Positions 24,675-34,633 of a stretch of DNA of 38,951 nucleotides are shown here, in pieces (position 1 is the first letter of the stretch; each line of letters starts with the position of its first letter). The notes under the pieces were generated by a model that did not search any database, was not told where the DNA came from, and saw nothing but the letters and a program-made list of their open reading frames with translations. The DNA comes from an uncultured Porphyromonadaceae bacterium (GTDB lineage: Bacteria; Bacteroidota; Bacteroidia; Bacteroidales; Muribaculaceae), in NCBI GenBank assembly GCA_947567425.1, contig CANOLV010000024.1:1-38951 (forward strand), written 5' to 3'. Both the position numbers and the translations under genes were made by a program.

Positions 24675-24701
24675 TTGGTAAGAAAAAAGTAATTAACTTT
24701 G
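24675..24701 (+). promoter_or_regulatory. Promoter of pckA
   Basis: TAACTTTG (24694-24701) is a full -7 match. Upstream TGTGTTGG (24671-24678) is a weak -33. The leader would be about 55 bases. Confidence 0.6.
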
Positions 24702-24761
24702 CGGTGATGTTTTAATACACGAACTATATACTATAACCAAATAATTTAAGTTTTACAAACA

Positions 24762-26366
24762 ATGAGCAAACTTGATCTTACTCAGTACGGAATTTCCGGT
24801 ACAACTGAAATTATCCACAACCCCTCCTATGATCAGCTTTTTGCTGAAGAGACTCTTTCTAACCTCGAAGGTTTTGAAAAGGGTACTGTAACCGAGCTTG
24901 GTGCTGTCAATGTAATGACCGGCGTCTACACCGGCCGTTCTCCTAAGGACAAATTCATCGTTATGGATGAGACTTCCAAGAACACCGTATGGTGGACTAC
25001 CGATGAATACAAGAACGACAACAAGCCCGTTTCTGAAGAATCATGGAAGGCTGTCAAGGAACTTGCCGTAAAAGAACTTTCCAATAAGAAGCTTTACGTA
25101 GTCGATGGTTTCTGCGGTGCCAACAAGGATTCCCGCATGGCTGTCCGCTTCATCGTGGAAGTGGCATGGCAGGCTCACTTCGTGACCAACATGTTCATCC
25201 GTCCTACCGCTGAGGAACTCGCCGACTTCAAGCCCGACTTCGTAGTTTACAACGCATCAAAGGCTAAAGTTGAGAACTTTAAGGAACTCGGCCTCAACTC
25301 TGAGACTGCCGTAGTGTTCAACCTGACTTCACGCGAACAGGTGATCCTCAACACTTGGTACGGTGGTGAAATGAAGAAGGGTATGTTCTCAATGATGAAC
25401 TACTACCTCCCCTTGAAGGGCATCGCTTCAATGCACTGCTCTGCCAACACCGACCTCGAAGGCAAGAACACCGCTATCTTCTTCGGTCTGTCCGGTACAG
25501 GTAAGACCACTCTTTCTACCGACCCCAAGCGTCTGCTTATCGGCGACGACGAACATGGTTGGGACGACAACGGCGTGTTCAACTTCGAAGGCGGCTGCTA
25601 TGCCAAGGTTATCAACCTTGACAAGGAGTCTGAACCCGATATCTACAACGCAATCCGCCGCGACGCTCTTCTTGAGAACGTGACTGTCGACGCTGAAGGC
25701 AAGATCGACTTCGCTGACAAGAGCGTGACTGAGAACACCCGCGTATCTTATCCTATCGACCACATCGAGATGATCGTACGCCCCGTTTCTGCCGGTCCGG
25801 CCGCTAAGAATGTGATCTTCCTTTCTGCCGACGCTTTCGGTGTGCTTCCTCCCGTATCTATCCTTACTCCGGAGCAGACCAAGTACTACTTCCTCTCAGG
25901 CTTCACCGCCAAGCTCGCCGGTACAGAGCGCGGTATCACTGAGCCGACCCCGACATTCTCCGCATGCTTCGGCCAGGCGTTCCTTGAACTCCACCCGACC
26001 AAATATGCAGAGGAACTCGTTAAGCGTATGAACGAGAGCGGTGCCAAGGCTTACCTCGTCAACACCGGTTGGAACGGTACAGGCAAGCGTATCTCTATCC
26101 GTGACACCCGCGGTATCATCGACGCTATCCTCGGTGGCGCTATCCTTGAGGCTCCTACCAAGAAGCTTCCTATCTTCGACTTCGAGATTCCTACCGAACT
26201 TGAGGGCGTAGCTACCAACATTCTTGATCCTCGCGACACTTACGCTAAGGCTGAAGAATGGGAAGTTAAGGCGAAGGACCTTGCGGCACGCTTCATCAAG
26301 AACTTCAACAAGTACACCAACAACGCCGCCGGTGCGGCTCTCGTTGAGGCTGGTCCCAAACTCTAA
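24762..26366 (+). CDS. pckA: Phosphoenolpyruvate carboxykinase (ATP)
   Basis: 534 residues, normal length. The kinase-1 P-loop is [11 protein letters not shown] and kinase-2 is IGDDEHGW; the substrate site shows [12 protein letters not shown] and the C-terminal [15 protein letters not shown]. It interconverts oxaloacetate and PEP. In gut Bacteroidetes it mainly fixes CO2 onto PEP, opening the route to fumarate, succinate and propionate. Third-base choice is strongly C-biased (AAC, TTC, GGC), unlike neighbours, as in very highly expressed genes. It is a single gene with its own terminator. Confidence 0.97.
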   Translation: MSKLDLTQYGISGTTEIIHNPSYDQLFAEETLSNLEGFEKGTVTELGAVNVMTGVYTGRSPKDKFIVMDETSKNTVWWTTDEYKNDNKPVSEESWKAVKELAVKELSNKKLYVVDGFCGANKDSRMAVRFIVEVAWQAHFVTNMFIRPTAEELADFKPDFVVYNASKAKVENFKELGLNSETAVVFNLTSREQVILNTWYGGEMKKGMFSMMNYYLPLKGIASMHCSANTDLEGKNTAIFFGLSGTGKTTLSTDPKRLLIGDDEHGWDDNGVFNFEGGCYAKVINLDKESEPDIYNAIRRDALLENVTVDAEGKIDFADKSVTENTRVSYPIDHIEMIVRPVSAGPAAKNVIFLSADAFGVLPPVSILTPEQTKYYFLSGFTAKLAGTERGITEPTPTFSACFGQAFLELHPTKYAEELVKRMNESGAKAYLVNTGWNGTGKRISIRDTRGIIDAILGGAILEAPTKKLPIFDFEIPTELEGVATNILDPRDTYAKAEEWEVKAKDLAARFIKNFNKYTNNAAGAALVEAGPKL

Positions 26367-26392
26367 GATTATTCAGATCATAGAATAAAGGC

Positions 26393-26438
26393 GAAGGCCG
26401 TTTCCCCGAGTGGGGAGACGGCCTTCCGTTTGTTTTAT
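26393..26438 (+). terminator. Terminator of pckA
   Basis: 15-bp stem (26393-26407 with 26412-26426, one G-T pair), GAGT loop, then a T-rich stretch. It may also serve trmD, which converges on it. Confidence 0.85.
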
Positions 26439-26495
26439 GTCAATATGGCGTATGCTTTCGCGGCGCGGCGCTATGTGCGCTTAAGTCCCATAGAT

Positions 26496-27173
26496 TTATT
26501 CGTCGAGAAGTCCGGGGCGCAGACGGCGCGTGCGCTCTACCGACTGCCGGTGGCGCCATTCGTCGATCTTGGCCTGATGCCCGGACAGGAGTATGTCGGG
26601 CACTTTCCAACCGTTGTATTCGGCCGGGCGTGTGTAGATGGGTGGTGCCAAAAGATTGTCCTGGAACGAATCGCTTAGTGCGCTCTGCTCGTCGCCGATG
26701 GCTCCCGGTATGAGCCGGACTATGGCGTCGGTGATGATGAGTGCCGGAAGTTCGCCTCCGGTCAGCACGTAGTCGCCGACGGTGATCTCGCGGGTTATCA
26801 GATGTTCGCGGATGCGGTAGTCGACGCCTTTATAATGTCCGCACAGGATTATGATGTTTTCAAGCATCGACATCTGGTTGGCCATGGGCTGGGTCAGCTG
26901 TTCACCGTCAGGCGATGTGAAAATCACTTCGTCGTAGCGGCGTTCGCTTTTTAGCATGCTTATGGCCCGGTCGATAGGTTCGATCTGCATGACCATGCCC
27001 GCTTCTCCGCCAAATGGATAGTCGTCGACTTTGCGGTGCTTGTTGGTGGTGAAGTCGCGTAGATTGTGCACTACGATCTCGGCAAGGCCCTTGTCCTGCG
27101 CGCGCTTCAGGATCGAGCAGTTAAGGGGCGATTCAAGCATTTCGGGGAGCACTGTAAGTATGTCGATTCTCAT
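26496..27173 (-). CDS. trmD: tRNA (guanine37-N1)-methyltransferase
   Basis: 225 residues, typical. It methylates G37 next to the anticodon with S-adenosylmethionine and keeps the reading frame. The SPOUT knot shows [12 protein letters not shown] and [20 protein letters not shown], with [16 protein letters not shown] and the C-terminal [10 protein letters not shown]. In many bacteria it sits in a ribosomal-protein operon (rpsP-rimM-trmD-rplS), but here it stands alone. A -7 box (TAAATTTG, minus strand 27195-27202) precedes it. Confidence 0.95.
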   Translation of the reverse strand: MRIDILTVLPEMLESPLNCSILKRAQDKGLAEIVVHNLRDFTTNKHRKVDDYPFGGEAGMVMQIEPIDRAISMLKSERRYDEVIFTSPDGEQLTQPMANQMSMLENIIILCGHYKGVDYRIREHLITREITVGDYVLTGGELPALIITDAIVRLIPGAIGDEQSALSDSFQDNLLAPPIYTRPAEYNGWKVPDILLSGHQAKIDEWRHRQSVERTRRLRPGLLDE

Positions 27174-27194
27174 AAGTCAATTGGTTTTAGACTG

Positions 27195-27202
27195 CAAATT
27201 TA
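27195..27202 (-). promoter_or_regulatory. -7 box of trmD
   Basis: TAAATTTG on the minus strand, 21 bases before the start; no good -33. Confidence 0.4.
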
Positions 27203-27228
27203 AGCATAACCGTCCATATATACATATA

Positions 27229-27265
27229 AAAAGATGCGCCCCTTTTGCCGGGGACGCATCTTTTT
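27229..27265 (-). terminator. Terminator of the PCMD/calycin-like gene
   Basis: AAGATGCG-CCCC pairs with GGGGACGCATCTT (one bulged base). T/A runs flank both sides, so it works in either direction; on the minus strand it ends the 28983-27289 gene. Confidence 0.8.
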
Positions 27266-27288
27266 ATGTTTTTGCGGCGATGCGCGGC

Positions 27289-28983
27289 TTACTTACGTAT
27301 AAGCACTTTCGACACCTTGCGTCCCTGACGCTTGACGTATATGCCGGGAGCGAGGTTCTCGCTGTCGACGCGTATGCCGTTGAGATTGAAGTATTCGACC
27401 GGTGCATTCTCGTCGTCGATGACGGAGTCAATGGATGAAGTGTCCTTCTGACCGTTGAACGTCACGCCTACTTCTCCAACCGGGGCCTGTACGGGAATGC
27501 TCATGGTCAGCTTGCCGTCGGGAGTCTCTGTTCCGTCTACGGTGACATTGACGATCATGTTGCCGCCCATCAGGCTGAGTCCTTCTTTTGAGCCGGAGTA
27601 AGAGATGGTTCCGTCAGCGGCAGTAGTGGTCTGAACGCCTTCTACGACAATGTCGCCTACGTTCATGCCCATGAAGGAGAAGTTGTAGAGAGAGATAGTA
27701 CATGTATTGGCACCTGTGGGAGTGATGTAAAGCTCTGAATTCGGGATAGTAGTATCAACTCCAAATGCAACTACCAGTGTGCCGACATACTTCACAGCGC
27801 TCTGCTCAGCTCCAACGAAGTTGAATGTGTAGGTATGCTCCTTGAGTCCGTCGGAGTCGGCGTCGACGTTGCTGACCTTTACGGTAGCGGCGTTGTTGGC
27901 CTTGTCGATCGTCACTGAGGTCTGAGCCGATTTTCCGAGTACTTCCAGCTCGAATGCGCTTTCAGAGTCGGGGCAGCTGCCGGGAACATTGTATGCGTAT
28001 GTCTTTGAGTCGAAGTTCTCGACATTTGTGCCGTTGACTTTCACTCCGTTGAGGCGTGAGTAGTAGACGAGCTTTATGTCGTCGACCGTAAGGCTGTTGT
28101 CACGGCCTACGGCTTCCGCACCTGCAAAGTAATCGTTGGCGGCGAGGACGACATTGATCTTTTCCGGCGCGGCATCCGACACATATTCAAGAGGCTGCTC
28201 GAAGTAGGTCCAGTCGGCGGCGTTGCCGGTGATGGAGTAGTTGAGCGATGCTATCAGTTCAGAACCCTCGGTTTTGGTTACTTCGCCACCTTTGGCTGTT
28301 GTCATGCCGAGGATGTTGCGGTCGCGGTCGGTCATTGTGCTGGTTGCCGGTGCGCCGAATATGGCTATACTTCCCGGTACTTCGGCCTGTGACCATTGAC
28401 CCTTCCAGAGATAGGCCACTACGGTAGCGGGTTCGTCGGGCTTGTAAGTTGCTTGTGTGCCTTCGTCTGCCTCTTCGCCAGCTACGCCGTGGGTCCGCTT
28501 ATACTGAAAAGCGATGGCGTCGGGTCTGTATGTGAAAGCAATGCTTCCGAAAGAGCCTCCGTCGTTTTCAGAACCCATCACCGATGTGGACCAGGTAGTG
28601 CCGAGAGTTATATATCCGGGAACGATCTGCGTTGCAAGCAGTGAGTTGGGGGCATTGACAATCTTTACTGCGGAAGATGAGTTTCCGTAGCCTCCTTCAA
28701 CTTTTTCGCCTGTTACGGTTGAGCCTAATCCGGAGATTCCGATTACGTGGGATATGCACCATGATGCAGGATTGTAGGCTTTAACAATGTTGAATTGAAG
28801 TGGTTCGCCTTCGTATTCCTGACCGAGGTTAGCTCCCATTTCAATCTGGTTGCCGTCGGATGTCCATGGAACGGAGATGTTCCATGCATCTTCAAAGCCG
28901 GCGTTAGGCAGCTGCTGGGCGTTGGCCACAGTTAAAAGTGATGCTGCGGTGGCAACTGTAAATAACGTGTAGAATTTTTTCAT
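27289..28983 (-). CDS. Secreted PCMD / calycin-like protein with T9SS-like tail
   Basis: 564 residues. Signal peptide about 1-22 (KKFYTLFTVATAASLLTVAN). Residues about 24-310 resemble the PCMD domain (QQLPNAGFEDAW, then ADWTYFEQPLEYVS), a beta-sandwich of Bacteroidetes surface proteins thought to bind glycans. Residues about 390-510 resemble the calycin-like barrel (YVGTLVVAFG, TISLYNFSFMGMNVGDIVVE). The last 40 residues (VEYFNLNGIRV, LAPGIYVKRQGRKVSKVLIRK without its final residue) match type A sorting tails of the type IX secretion system, so surface display is likely. No SusC/SusD partners lie nearby. Ligand unknown; domain names are from memory. Confidence 0.7.
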   Translation of the reverse strand: MKKFYTLFTVATAASLLTVANAQQLPNAGFEDAWNISVPWTSDGNQIEMGANLGQEYEGEPLQFNIVKAYNPASWCISHVIGISGLGSTVTGEKVEGGYGNSSSAVKIVNAPNSLLATQIVPGYITLGTTWSTSVMGSENDGGSFGSIAFTYRPDAIAFQYKRTHGVAGEEADEGTQATYKPDEPATVVAYLWKGQWSQAEVPGSIAIFGAPATSTMTDRDRNILGMTTAKGGEVTKTEGSELIASLNYSITGNAADWTYFEQPLEYVSDAAPEKINVVLAANDYFAGAEAVGRDNSLTVDDIKLVYYSRLNGVKVNGTNVENFDSKTYAYNVPGSCPDSESAFELEVLGKSAQTSVTIDKANNAATVKVSNVDADSDGLKEHTYTFNFVGAEQSAVKYVGTLVVAFGVDTTIPNSELYITPTGANTCTISLYNFSFMGMNVGDIVVEGVQTTTAADGTISYSGSKEGLSLMGGNMIVNVTVDGTETPDGKLTMSIPVQAPVGEVGVTFNGQKDTSSIDSVIDDENAPVEYFNLNGIRVDSENLAPGIYVKRQGRKVSKVLIRK

Positions 28984-29138
28984 ACTTGATTGTTTGCGTG
29001 GTTATTTAATTAAATGCACTGTTTCATTCCTTTTGAAATGTTTGGTAAAGTTACGAAAAATTAATTTGACAATTCATATATGAAACATAAATGCCATATT
29101 TATATCCGTTTTTAACAGTCTTGGTGTAATAATGGACA

Positions 29139-29166
29139 AGGCCGCCACTCTTTCGAGCGGCGGCCT
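29139..29166 (-). terminator. Hairpin after methylmalonyl-CoA mutase genes
   Basis: 12-bp GC-rich arms (29139-29150 and 29155-29166, one G-T pair) around TTTC, 32 bases beyond the mutB stop. The following T tract is weak. Confidence 0.7.
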
Positions 29167-29197
29167 CGCCTGGTATTCGTTGCGGATACGGAGGGGA

Positions 29198-31336
29198 TTA
29201 TGCCTCTTCTCCGTTGAGGATTTCGATCATCTTTATGGCCGATACGGGAATACGTGTACCGGGGCCGAAGATTGCGGCTACTCCTGCCTTGTAGAGGAAG
29301 TCGTAGTCCTGAGCGGGAATCACACCGCCGGCGGTGACTATGATGTCCTCGCGGCCGAGCTTCTTAAGCTCTTCGATCACCTGGGGCACGAGAGTCTTGT
29401 GGCCAGCGGCAAGTGATGATACGCCGAGGATGTGCACGTCGTTTTCTACGGCCTGGCGGGCGGCTTCGGCGGGCGTCTGGAACAGAGGTCCCATGTCCAC
29501 GTCAAATCCGCAGTCGGCGTAGCCTGTGGCTACAACTTTCGCGCCTCGGTCGTGGCCGTCCTGACCCATCTTGGCAATCATAATACGCGGCTGGCGGCCT
29601 TCGCGTTTTGCGAATTCTTCGCACATCTGCTGGGCACGCACGAAGTCGGGATCTTGTTTTGTTTCGTTGCTATACACGCCTGAAATAGTTCTGATTACTG
29701 CCTTATAACGTCCTACCACTTCTTCGCAAGCATCGGAGATCTCGCCCAATGTGGCGCGGAGTCCGGCCGCTTTGACTGCGAGTTCCAGAAGGTTGCCTTT
29801 CTTTGTGCGAACGCACTCGGTGATTTCTGCGAGAGCCTTCTTCACGGCCTCTTCGTCGCGGTGAGCCTTGACTTCGTTGAGGCGTTCGATCTGCTCTTTG
29901 CGTACCTCGGTGTTGTCGATCTCAAGGATGTCGATAGGATCTTCGTGGTCAAGACGGTATTTGTTGATGCCGACGATGGTCTGACGTCCGGAGTCGATAC
30001 GTGCCTGGGTACGGGCCGCGGCTTCTTCGATGCGGAGTTTGGGAAGTCCGGTCTCGATGGCCTTGGCCATACCTCCGAGTTTCTCGATTTCCTGAATATG
30101 CTCCCAAGCGCGGTGGGCAATCTCGTTGGTGAGAGCCTCGACGTAGTATGAACCGCCCCATGGGTCGACCTGCTTGGTGACCATGGTCTCTTCCTGGATA
30201 TATATCTGGGTGTTGCGGGCTATACGGGCCGAGAAGTCGGTGGGAAGCGCGATGGCTTCGTCGAGAGCGTTGGTGTGGAGCGACTGGGTGTGGCCTAAAG
30301 CGGCTCCCATAGCTTCGATACATGTACGGCCGACGTTGTTGAACGGATCCTGCTCTGTGAGCGACCATCCTGAAGTCTGGCTGTGTGTGCGCAGAGCGAG
30401 CGATTTGGGGTTCTTCGGGTTGAACTGGCTGACGATTCTTGCCCAAAGCATACGTGCGGCGCGCATCTTGGCCACTTCCATGAAGAAGTTCATGCCGATG
30501 GCCCAGAAGAACGACAGACGCGGAGCGAACGAGTCGATGTCCATACCGGCGTTGACACCTGCGCGGAGATATTCGAGTCCGTCGGCCAGAGTGTAGGCCA
30601 GCTCGATGTCGCATGTCGCGCCGGCTTCCTGCATGTGGTAGCCGGAGATGGATATCGAGTTGAACTTGGGCATGTTCTTTGAGGTGTATTCAAAGATGTC
30701 GGCTATTATGCGCATAGAGAATTCGGGCGGATATATATATGTGTTGCGCACCATGAATTCTTTAAGGATGTCGTTCTGGATGGTACCGGCCATCTCTTCA
30801 AGCTTGGCACCCTGTTCGAGTCCGGCGTTGATGTAGAATGCGAGGACTGGCAGAACGGCTCCGTTCATGGTCATCGACACAGACATCTTGTTCAAGGGTA
30901 TACCGTCGAACAGCACCTTCATGTCGTCGAGCGAGCAGATCGACACACCGGCCTTGCCGACGTCGCCTACCACACGTTCGTGGTCGGCATCGTAGCCGCG
31001 GTGTGTGGCAAGGTCAAACGCCACTGAAAGACCTTTCTGACCGGAAGCAAGGTTGCGGCGGTAGAAGGCGTTTGATTCGGCGGCTGTGGAGAATCCGGCA
31101 TACTGGCGGATGGTCCAAGGACGAAGAGGATACATGGCGCTGTACGGGCCGCGCAGGAATGGGGGTATACCAGACATGTAGTTGAGATGTTCAAGTCCTT
31201 CAAGGTCCTCCTTGGTGTATATTGATTTTACGGGGATCAGTTCCGGGGTGAGCCAATCTTCACCGTGAGCTACGGCACCATGCTGAGCGCCGAATGCATC
31301 TTTTGTTATATCTATGGTTTTAAAATCGGGTCTCAT
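29198..31336 (-). CDS. mutB: Methylmalonyl-CoA mutase large (catalytic) subunit
   Basis: 712 residues. The N-terminal barrel binds the CoA ester ([20 protein letters not shown], the [19 protein letters not shown] stretch). The C-terminal B12 domain has the base-off motif [11 protein letters not shown] (DxHxxG), SSLAAGHKT and TAGGVIP. It turns succinyl-CoA into methylmalonyl-CoA with adenosylcobalamin, the committed step to propionate in gut Bacteroidetes. It starts eight bases after the mutA stop. No epimerase, decarboxylase or meaB lies in the window. No cobalamin riboswitch precedes the operon. Confidence 0.97.
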   Translation of the reverse strand: MRPDFKTIDITKDAFGAQHGAVAHGEDWLTPELIPVKSIYTKEDLEGLEHLNYMSGIPPFLRGPYSAMYPLRPWTIRQYAGFSTAAESNAFYRRNLASGQKGLSVAFDLATHRGYDADHERVVGDVGKAGVSICSLDDMKVLFDGIPLNKMSVSMTMNGAVLPVLAFYINAGLEQGAKLEEMAGTIQNDILKEFMVRNTYIYPPEFSMRIIADIFEYTSKNMPKFNSISISGYHMQEAGATCDIELAYTLADGLEYLRAGVNAGMDIDSFAPRLSFFWAIGMNFFMEVAKMRAARMLWARIVSQFNPKNPKSLALRTHSQTSGWSLTEQDPFNNVGRTCIEAMGAALGHTQSLHTNALDEAIALPTDFSARIARNTQIYIQEETMVTKQVDPWGGSYYVEALTNEIAHRAWEHIQEIEKLGGMAKAIETGLPKLRIEEAAARTQARIDSGRQTIVGINKYRLDHEDPIDILEIDNTEVRKEQIERLNEVKAHRDEEAVKKALAEITECVRTKKGNLLELAVKAAGLRATLGEISDACEEVVGRYKAVIRTISGVYSNETKQDPDFVRAQQMCEEFAKREGRQPRIMIAKMGQDGHDRGAKVVATGYADCGFDVDMGPLFQTPAEAARQAVENDVHILGVSSLAAGHKTLVPQVIEELKKLGREDIIVTAGGVIPAQDYDFLYKAGVAAIFGPGTRIPVSAIKMIEILNGEEA

Positions 31337-31344
31337 TGCGATGT

Positions 31345-33198
31345 TTATTTAAGAAGTTTGGCATTGAATGCTTGCAGAGTCTCAAGTACGTTGACGCGGA
31401 CATGGATGAAGTCGGTGATGCCTGCAGCTTTGAGGTCGTCCATGCAGGCCGGTGCTCCGGCAACAACAAACTGGGCGCGTCCGTCAAGATATTTGAATGC
31501 CTCGGGTGCGAGTTCGGCATATTCGTCGTCGCTTGAGCAGAGGACGATCACGTCGGCATTATTTGCAAGAGCGGCGTCGACGCCTTCCTGTACGGTCTTG
31601 AATCCGAGGTTGTCGATGATTTCATAACCGGCGCATCCGAAGAAGTTGGTCGAGAACTGTGCGCGGGCCAGACGCATGGCCAGATTGCCGATGGTGAGCA
31701 TGAACACTTTCGGACGGTTGGCGGCGGCTTCAGTGGCCAGTCGCAATGCTTCGAAGTCGCTGGCCGCGCGCTTCATCGACAGACCTTCGCCGGCTTCTGT
31801 CTCCTCTTTACCATGGTTGCATCCGCATCCGCAAGAGGTGTTTTCGATCTTTTGTGCGGCGGTCTCGTTGATGTTGGGATACTGGTTGGTGCCGAGCAGG
31901 ATCTCTTTGCGGCGTGCAACGTCGGTGTGGCGTTTTGCCGAGGTCTCGTTGACGGTCTTCTGTATGCTGTTGTCGTTGATGCAAGCCAGGAATCCACCCT
32001 TTTCCTCTACTTCGAGGAAGAGTTTCCAAGCTTCGTTGGCAAGCGATACGGTCAGGGTCTCCACGTAGTAAGAACCTCCGGCAGGGTCTACCACCTTGTC
32101 CAGATGGCTTTCCTCCTTGAGAAGGAACTGCTGGTTGCGTGCGATGCGTTCTGAGAATGCATCCGGAGTCTTGTAGGGAACGTCGAACGGGGTGGTGGTG
32201 ATGGAGTCTACTCCGGCAAGAGCGGCCGACATTGATTCGGTCTGCGAGCGAAGCAGGTTGACGTGTGCGTCGTAGATGGTCTGGTTGTAGCGTGAAGTTA
32301 CCGCATGGCACATCATCTTGCATGACTGCTTTGATTCGGGCTTGTACTGTTCCACGATCTGCGACCAAAGCATGCGTGCTGCACGGAATTTGGCTATTTC
32401 CATGAAGTAGTTGGACGATACGCCCATGTTGAACTTGATGCGACGTGCCGCTTCGTCGGCTTTTACTCCTGCCTCTGTCAGCATGCTCATCCATTCAGCT
32501 CCCCATGAAAGTGCGTAGCCGAGTTCCTGGTAGATATATGCTCCAGCGTTGCAAAGCATGAACGAGTCTACGGCAAATACCTGTAGATTCGGAACTATCT
32601 TAACGATGTCGAGAAGTTCGAGGGCCATGGCCTTGATGTCGGCCGGGAATGCAGAACCGTGCTTGAGGGCGCGGCGCATGGGATTGAAGTCGATAGATCC
32701 CTTGAAGTTCTCAAGATTATTGGTGTTGCGGAGATAGTCGGTCAGCGCTTTGGCCAAAGTCGAGGCCTTGCGCGGGCAGCATGTGAAGTTGATCTCATAC
32801 TTCTTCAGGTCGATGCCGTCAAGAAGCGCTTTGACATCCTCTTCACTATTGATCTCGACTTTGAATCCGAGCGAAGTGATTCCTTTGGTGATGATGTCTT
32901 TTGCTGTCGCGTTAGCTTCAGATACTGTGTCGGCTATTACTTCCTGACGAACAAGCCAGTCGTTGTCCGTGCGGGTGCCGCGAAGATAGGGGTATTCCCC
33001 CGGGAGGGAGTCGGTGGTCTTAAGGTCAACTATGTTTTCTGCACGGTAAACCGGTTCGACATTGAAGCCTTCATTTGTCCGCCATACTAATTTCTTGTTA
33101 AAGTCGGCGCCTTTGAGGTCTGCTTCGACTTTGGCTCTCCACTCTTGGTAGGAGCACTCAGGAAACATGTCGAACAATTTTTCTTTCTTTTCTGCCAT
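31345..33198 (-). CDS. mutA: Methylmalonyl-CoA mutase small subunit
   Basis: 617 residues. It has the same barrel and B12-like domains as mutB but without the cobalamin-binding DxHxxG motif, as expected of the non-catalytic partner. Between the two domains, near residue 456, is a short Cys-rich insert ([12 protein letters not shown]), with four metal-ligand-like residues (three Cys and one His). I do not know it from the well-studied Propionibacterium subunit. The gene follows a consensus promoter with a leader of about 70 bases. Confidence 0.94.
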   Translation of the reverse strand: MAEKKEKLFDMFPECSYQEWRAKVEADLKGADFNKKLVWRTNEGFNVEPVYRAENIVDLKTTDSLPGEYPYLRGTRTDNDWLVRQEVIADTVSEANATAKDIITKGITSLGFKVEINSEEDVKALLDGIDLKKYEINFTCCPRKASTLAKALTDYLRNTNNLENFKGSIDFNPMRRALKHGSAFPADIKAMALELLDIVKIVPNLQVFAVDSFMLCNAGAYIYQELGYALSWGAEWMSMLTEAGVKADEAARRIKFNMGVSSNYFMEIAKFRAARMLWSQIVEQYKPESKQSCKMMCHAVTSRYNQTIYDAHVNLLRSQTESMSAALAGVDSITTTPFDVPYKTPDAFSERIARNQQFLLKEESHLDKVVDPAGGSYYVETLTVSLANEAWKLFLEVEEKGGFLACINDNSIQKTVNETSAKRHTDVARRKEILLGTNQYPNINETAAQKIENTSCGCGCNHGKEETEAGEGLSMKRAASDFEALRLATEAAANRPKVFMLTIGNLAMRLARAQFSTNFFGCAGYEIIDNLGFKTVQEGVDAALANNADVIVLCSSDDEYAELAPEAFKYLDGRAQFVVAGAPACMDDLKAAGITDFIHVRVNVLETLQAFNAKLLK

Positions 33199-33273
33199 GA
33201 TCTTGGTATTAAATAGTTTTAGAAAATTGTTTTTCTATATAATTGGAATTGTTCAAATTCAGTTAGTATTGGG

Positions 33274-33305
33274 CAAAGGTACGAAATAGAGATTGTTATA
33301 CCAAA
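33274..33305 (-). promoter_or_regulatory. Promoter of mutA-mutB
   Basis: Minus-strand TTTG (33302-33305), 20 bases, TACCTTTG (33274-33281). The TTTG box follows directly on the T-rich tail of the hairpin at 33309-33331. Confidence 0.8.
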
Positions 33306-33308
33306 TAA

Positions 33309-33331
33309 AATGCCTCATTTTGTGAGGCATT
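33309..33331 (-). terminator. Second hairpin after rubrerythrin
   Basis: AATGCCTC and GAGGCATT form a perfect 8-bp stem; on the minus strand TTTATTTG follows. It backs up the main terminator and insulates the mut promoter. Confidence 0.65.
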
Positions 33332-33367
33332 AGGGTGGGATTCTTCGGGTATCGGCGCGCTATTTAT

Positions 33368-33409
33368 GAAAAAAGCCGGAGGCATGGCCCATTGCGGGCC
33401 GCCTCCGGC
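33368..33409 (-). terminator. Terminator of the perR-rubrerythrin operon
   Basis: GCCGGAGGC (33375-33383) pairs with GCCTCCGGC (33401-33409), and six T follow on the minus strand. Confidence 0.9.
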
Positions 33410-33433
33410 GTGTGTAGTCTTTATAGTAAGCTG

Positions 33434-33985
33434 TTATTTTTTGAAGAAGCGCTTGTAAAGACCTTCGAATCCCTGTCCGTGACGTGCTTCGTCCTTAGCC
33501 ATTTCGTGAACAGTGTCGTGGATGGCGTCGAGGTTGAGTTCTTTGGCGCGGCGTGCTATGCGCATCTTGTCGGCGTTGGCTCCAGATTCAGCGGCCATAC
33601 GCTTTTCGAGGTTGGTCTTGGTGTCCCATACTACTTCGCCGAGGAGTTCGGCGAACTTTGATGCGTGTTCGGCCTCTTCCCATGCGTAGCGCTTGAAAGC
33701 TTCGGCGATTTCGGGATAGCCTTCGCGGTCGGCCTGACGCGACATGGCAAGGTACATGCCTACTTCGGTGCATTCTCCCATGAAGTGGGCGTTGAGGTCT
33801 TTCTTCATTTCGTCGTCGGTGTCCTTAGCCACACCGATTTCGTGTACGGTTACGAACTGGAGAGCTTCGTCTTCAACGAGTTCTTTGAACTTGCTTGCGG
33901 GTACTCCGCATGCGGGGCACTTTTCGGGTGCTGAGTCTCCTTCGTGAACGTAACCACATACTGTGCAGATGAATTTCTTTGCCAT
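33434..33985 (-). CDS. Reverse rubrerythrin (rubredoxin domain first)
   Basis: 183 residues. The N-terminal rubredoxin domain has CTVCGY (Cys7, Cys10) and CPACG (Cys23, Cys26) to bind one iron. The four-helix di-iron domain carries the Glu/His ligands in [20 protein letters not shown] and [10 protein letters not shown]. It reduces hydrogen peroxide in the cytoplasm of anaerobes, with electrons from NAD(P)H-linked partners. The usual order is reversed (rubredoxin at the C-terminus in classical rubrerythrin). It lies 35 bases after perR on the same strand and is probably derepressed by peroxide along with it. Confidence 0.9.
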   Translation of the reverse strand: MAKKFICTVCGYVHEGDSAPEKCPACGVPASKFKELVEDEALQFVTVHEIGVAKDTDDEMKKDLNAHFMGECTEVGMYLAMSRQADREGYPEIAEAFKRYAWEEAEHASKFAELLGEVVWDTKTNLEKRMAAESGANADKMRIARRAKELNLDAIHDTVHEMAKDEARHGQGFEGLYKRFFKK

Positions 33986-34020
33986 AATTGTTTTTGTTTT
34001 AGATAATTAATACGAATATT

Positions 34021-34455
34021 TTAAATTTGAGTTTTGTCGGTACGTTTTTGGCATTCCGTGCAACGGCCTTTATAGAACAGCCCGATCTCTTCGATTGAGA
34101 AGTCGGCGGCACGCGGCGCGGCGGTCAGGGCCGGATCGATGGGGATGTCGGTTATCTTGCCGCATTCTTTGCACCAGGCGTGTGCATGGGGCTGAGCGGG
34201 ATAGTCGAAGTGCGCGTTGCGCGGGTCGAAAAGCAGGACATCGACTATGCTGTGGGCCGCCATCAGCTTGAGGGTGTTGTAGACGGTGGTCAGCGACAGT
34301 GTCGGTATCTCGTGCAGGAGTCCGTGGTGTATCTCCTCTGCCGTTGGGTGAACCGGATGCTCCATGAGGTAGCGCAATACGGCTATCCGCTGGGTGGAGG
34401 GTCTGACTCCCCGTCCGGCCATCAAGTCGATTATGTTCCTCGTGGTTCTGGTCAT
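34021..34455 (-). CDS. perR: Peroxide-sensing Fur-family repressor PerR
   Basis: 144 residues with a winged-helix N-terminal half (STQRIAVLRYLMEH, TLSLTTVYNTLKLM) and a metal-binding half. The regulatory metal site residues match Bacillus subtilis PerR with a constant -1 offset: His36, Asp84, His90, His92 and Asp103. Asp103 is the residue that separates PerR from Fur (Glu). The structural zinc site is Cys95, Cys98, Cys132 and Cys135. Peroxide would oxidise the iron-bound histidines and release DNA. The gene precedes a reverse rubrerythrin, and a palindrome covers its own promoter, so autoregulation is likely. Confidence 0.9.
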   Translation of the reverse strand: MTRTTRNIIDLMAGRGVRPSTQRIAVLRYLMEHPVHPTAEEIHHGLLHEIPTLSLTTVYNTLKLMAAHSIVDVLLFDPRNAHFDYPAQPHAHAWCKECGKITDIPIDPALTAAPRAADFSIEEIGLFYKGRCTECQKRTDKTQI

Positions 34456-34484
34456 CTTTTTTAGTTAATTGAATTGGTTATAGT

Positions 34485-34501
34485 TTTGTAGTCATTACAA
34501 A
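34485..34501. promoter_or_regulatory. Candidate PerR operator
   Basis: TTTGTA-GTCAT-TACAAA is a perfect 6-5-6 palindrome. It overlaps the perR -7 box and the expected transcription start, about 30 bases before the start codon. Confidence 0.6.
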
Positions 34502-34529
34502 GTTAGTGCTTTTGGATTTAATGTGCAAA
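34498..34529 (-). promoter_or_regulatory. Promoter of perR-rubrerythrin
   Basis: Minus-strand TTTG (34526-34529), 20 bases, TAACTTTG (34498-34505). Confidence 0.8.
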
Positions 34530-34557
34530 TTTTTTAGTGTTAAATTTTATGTATGGC

Positions 34558-34588
34558 TGTGCGGATGTGTTCTGAAGGACTACCTTTG
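34558..34588 (+). promoter_or_regulatory. Promoter of cysK
   Basis: TGTG (34558-34561), 19 bases, TACCTTTG (34581-34588); leader about 40 bases. Confidence 0.65.
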
Positions 34589-34633
34589 TATGGTTTAATG
34601 CTAATTTACTTTCATCTAAAATAATTGAAGTCT

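Larger units (their letters stand above)
24424..24761. other. Divergent intergenic region, nlpC-proCBA / pckA
   Basis: 338 bases without a gene. It holds the weak nlpC -7 box, a direct repeat GGTCAA at 24524-24529 and 24533-24538 and the pckA promoter near 24675-24701. Several GTGAA words lie at 24555-24585. No small ORF or clear hairpin stands out. Its length suggests regulator sites for pckA. Confidence 0.6.

Noticed and set aside
33199-33273. Cobalamin riboswitch before the B12-dependent mutase genes
   Set aside because: The leader is about 70 bases and shows no B12-box or multi-stem layout; too short for the class.
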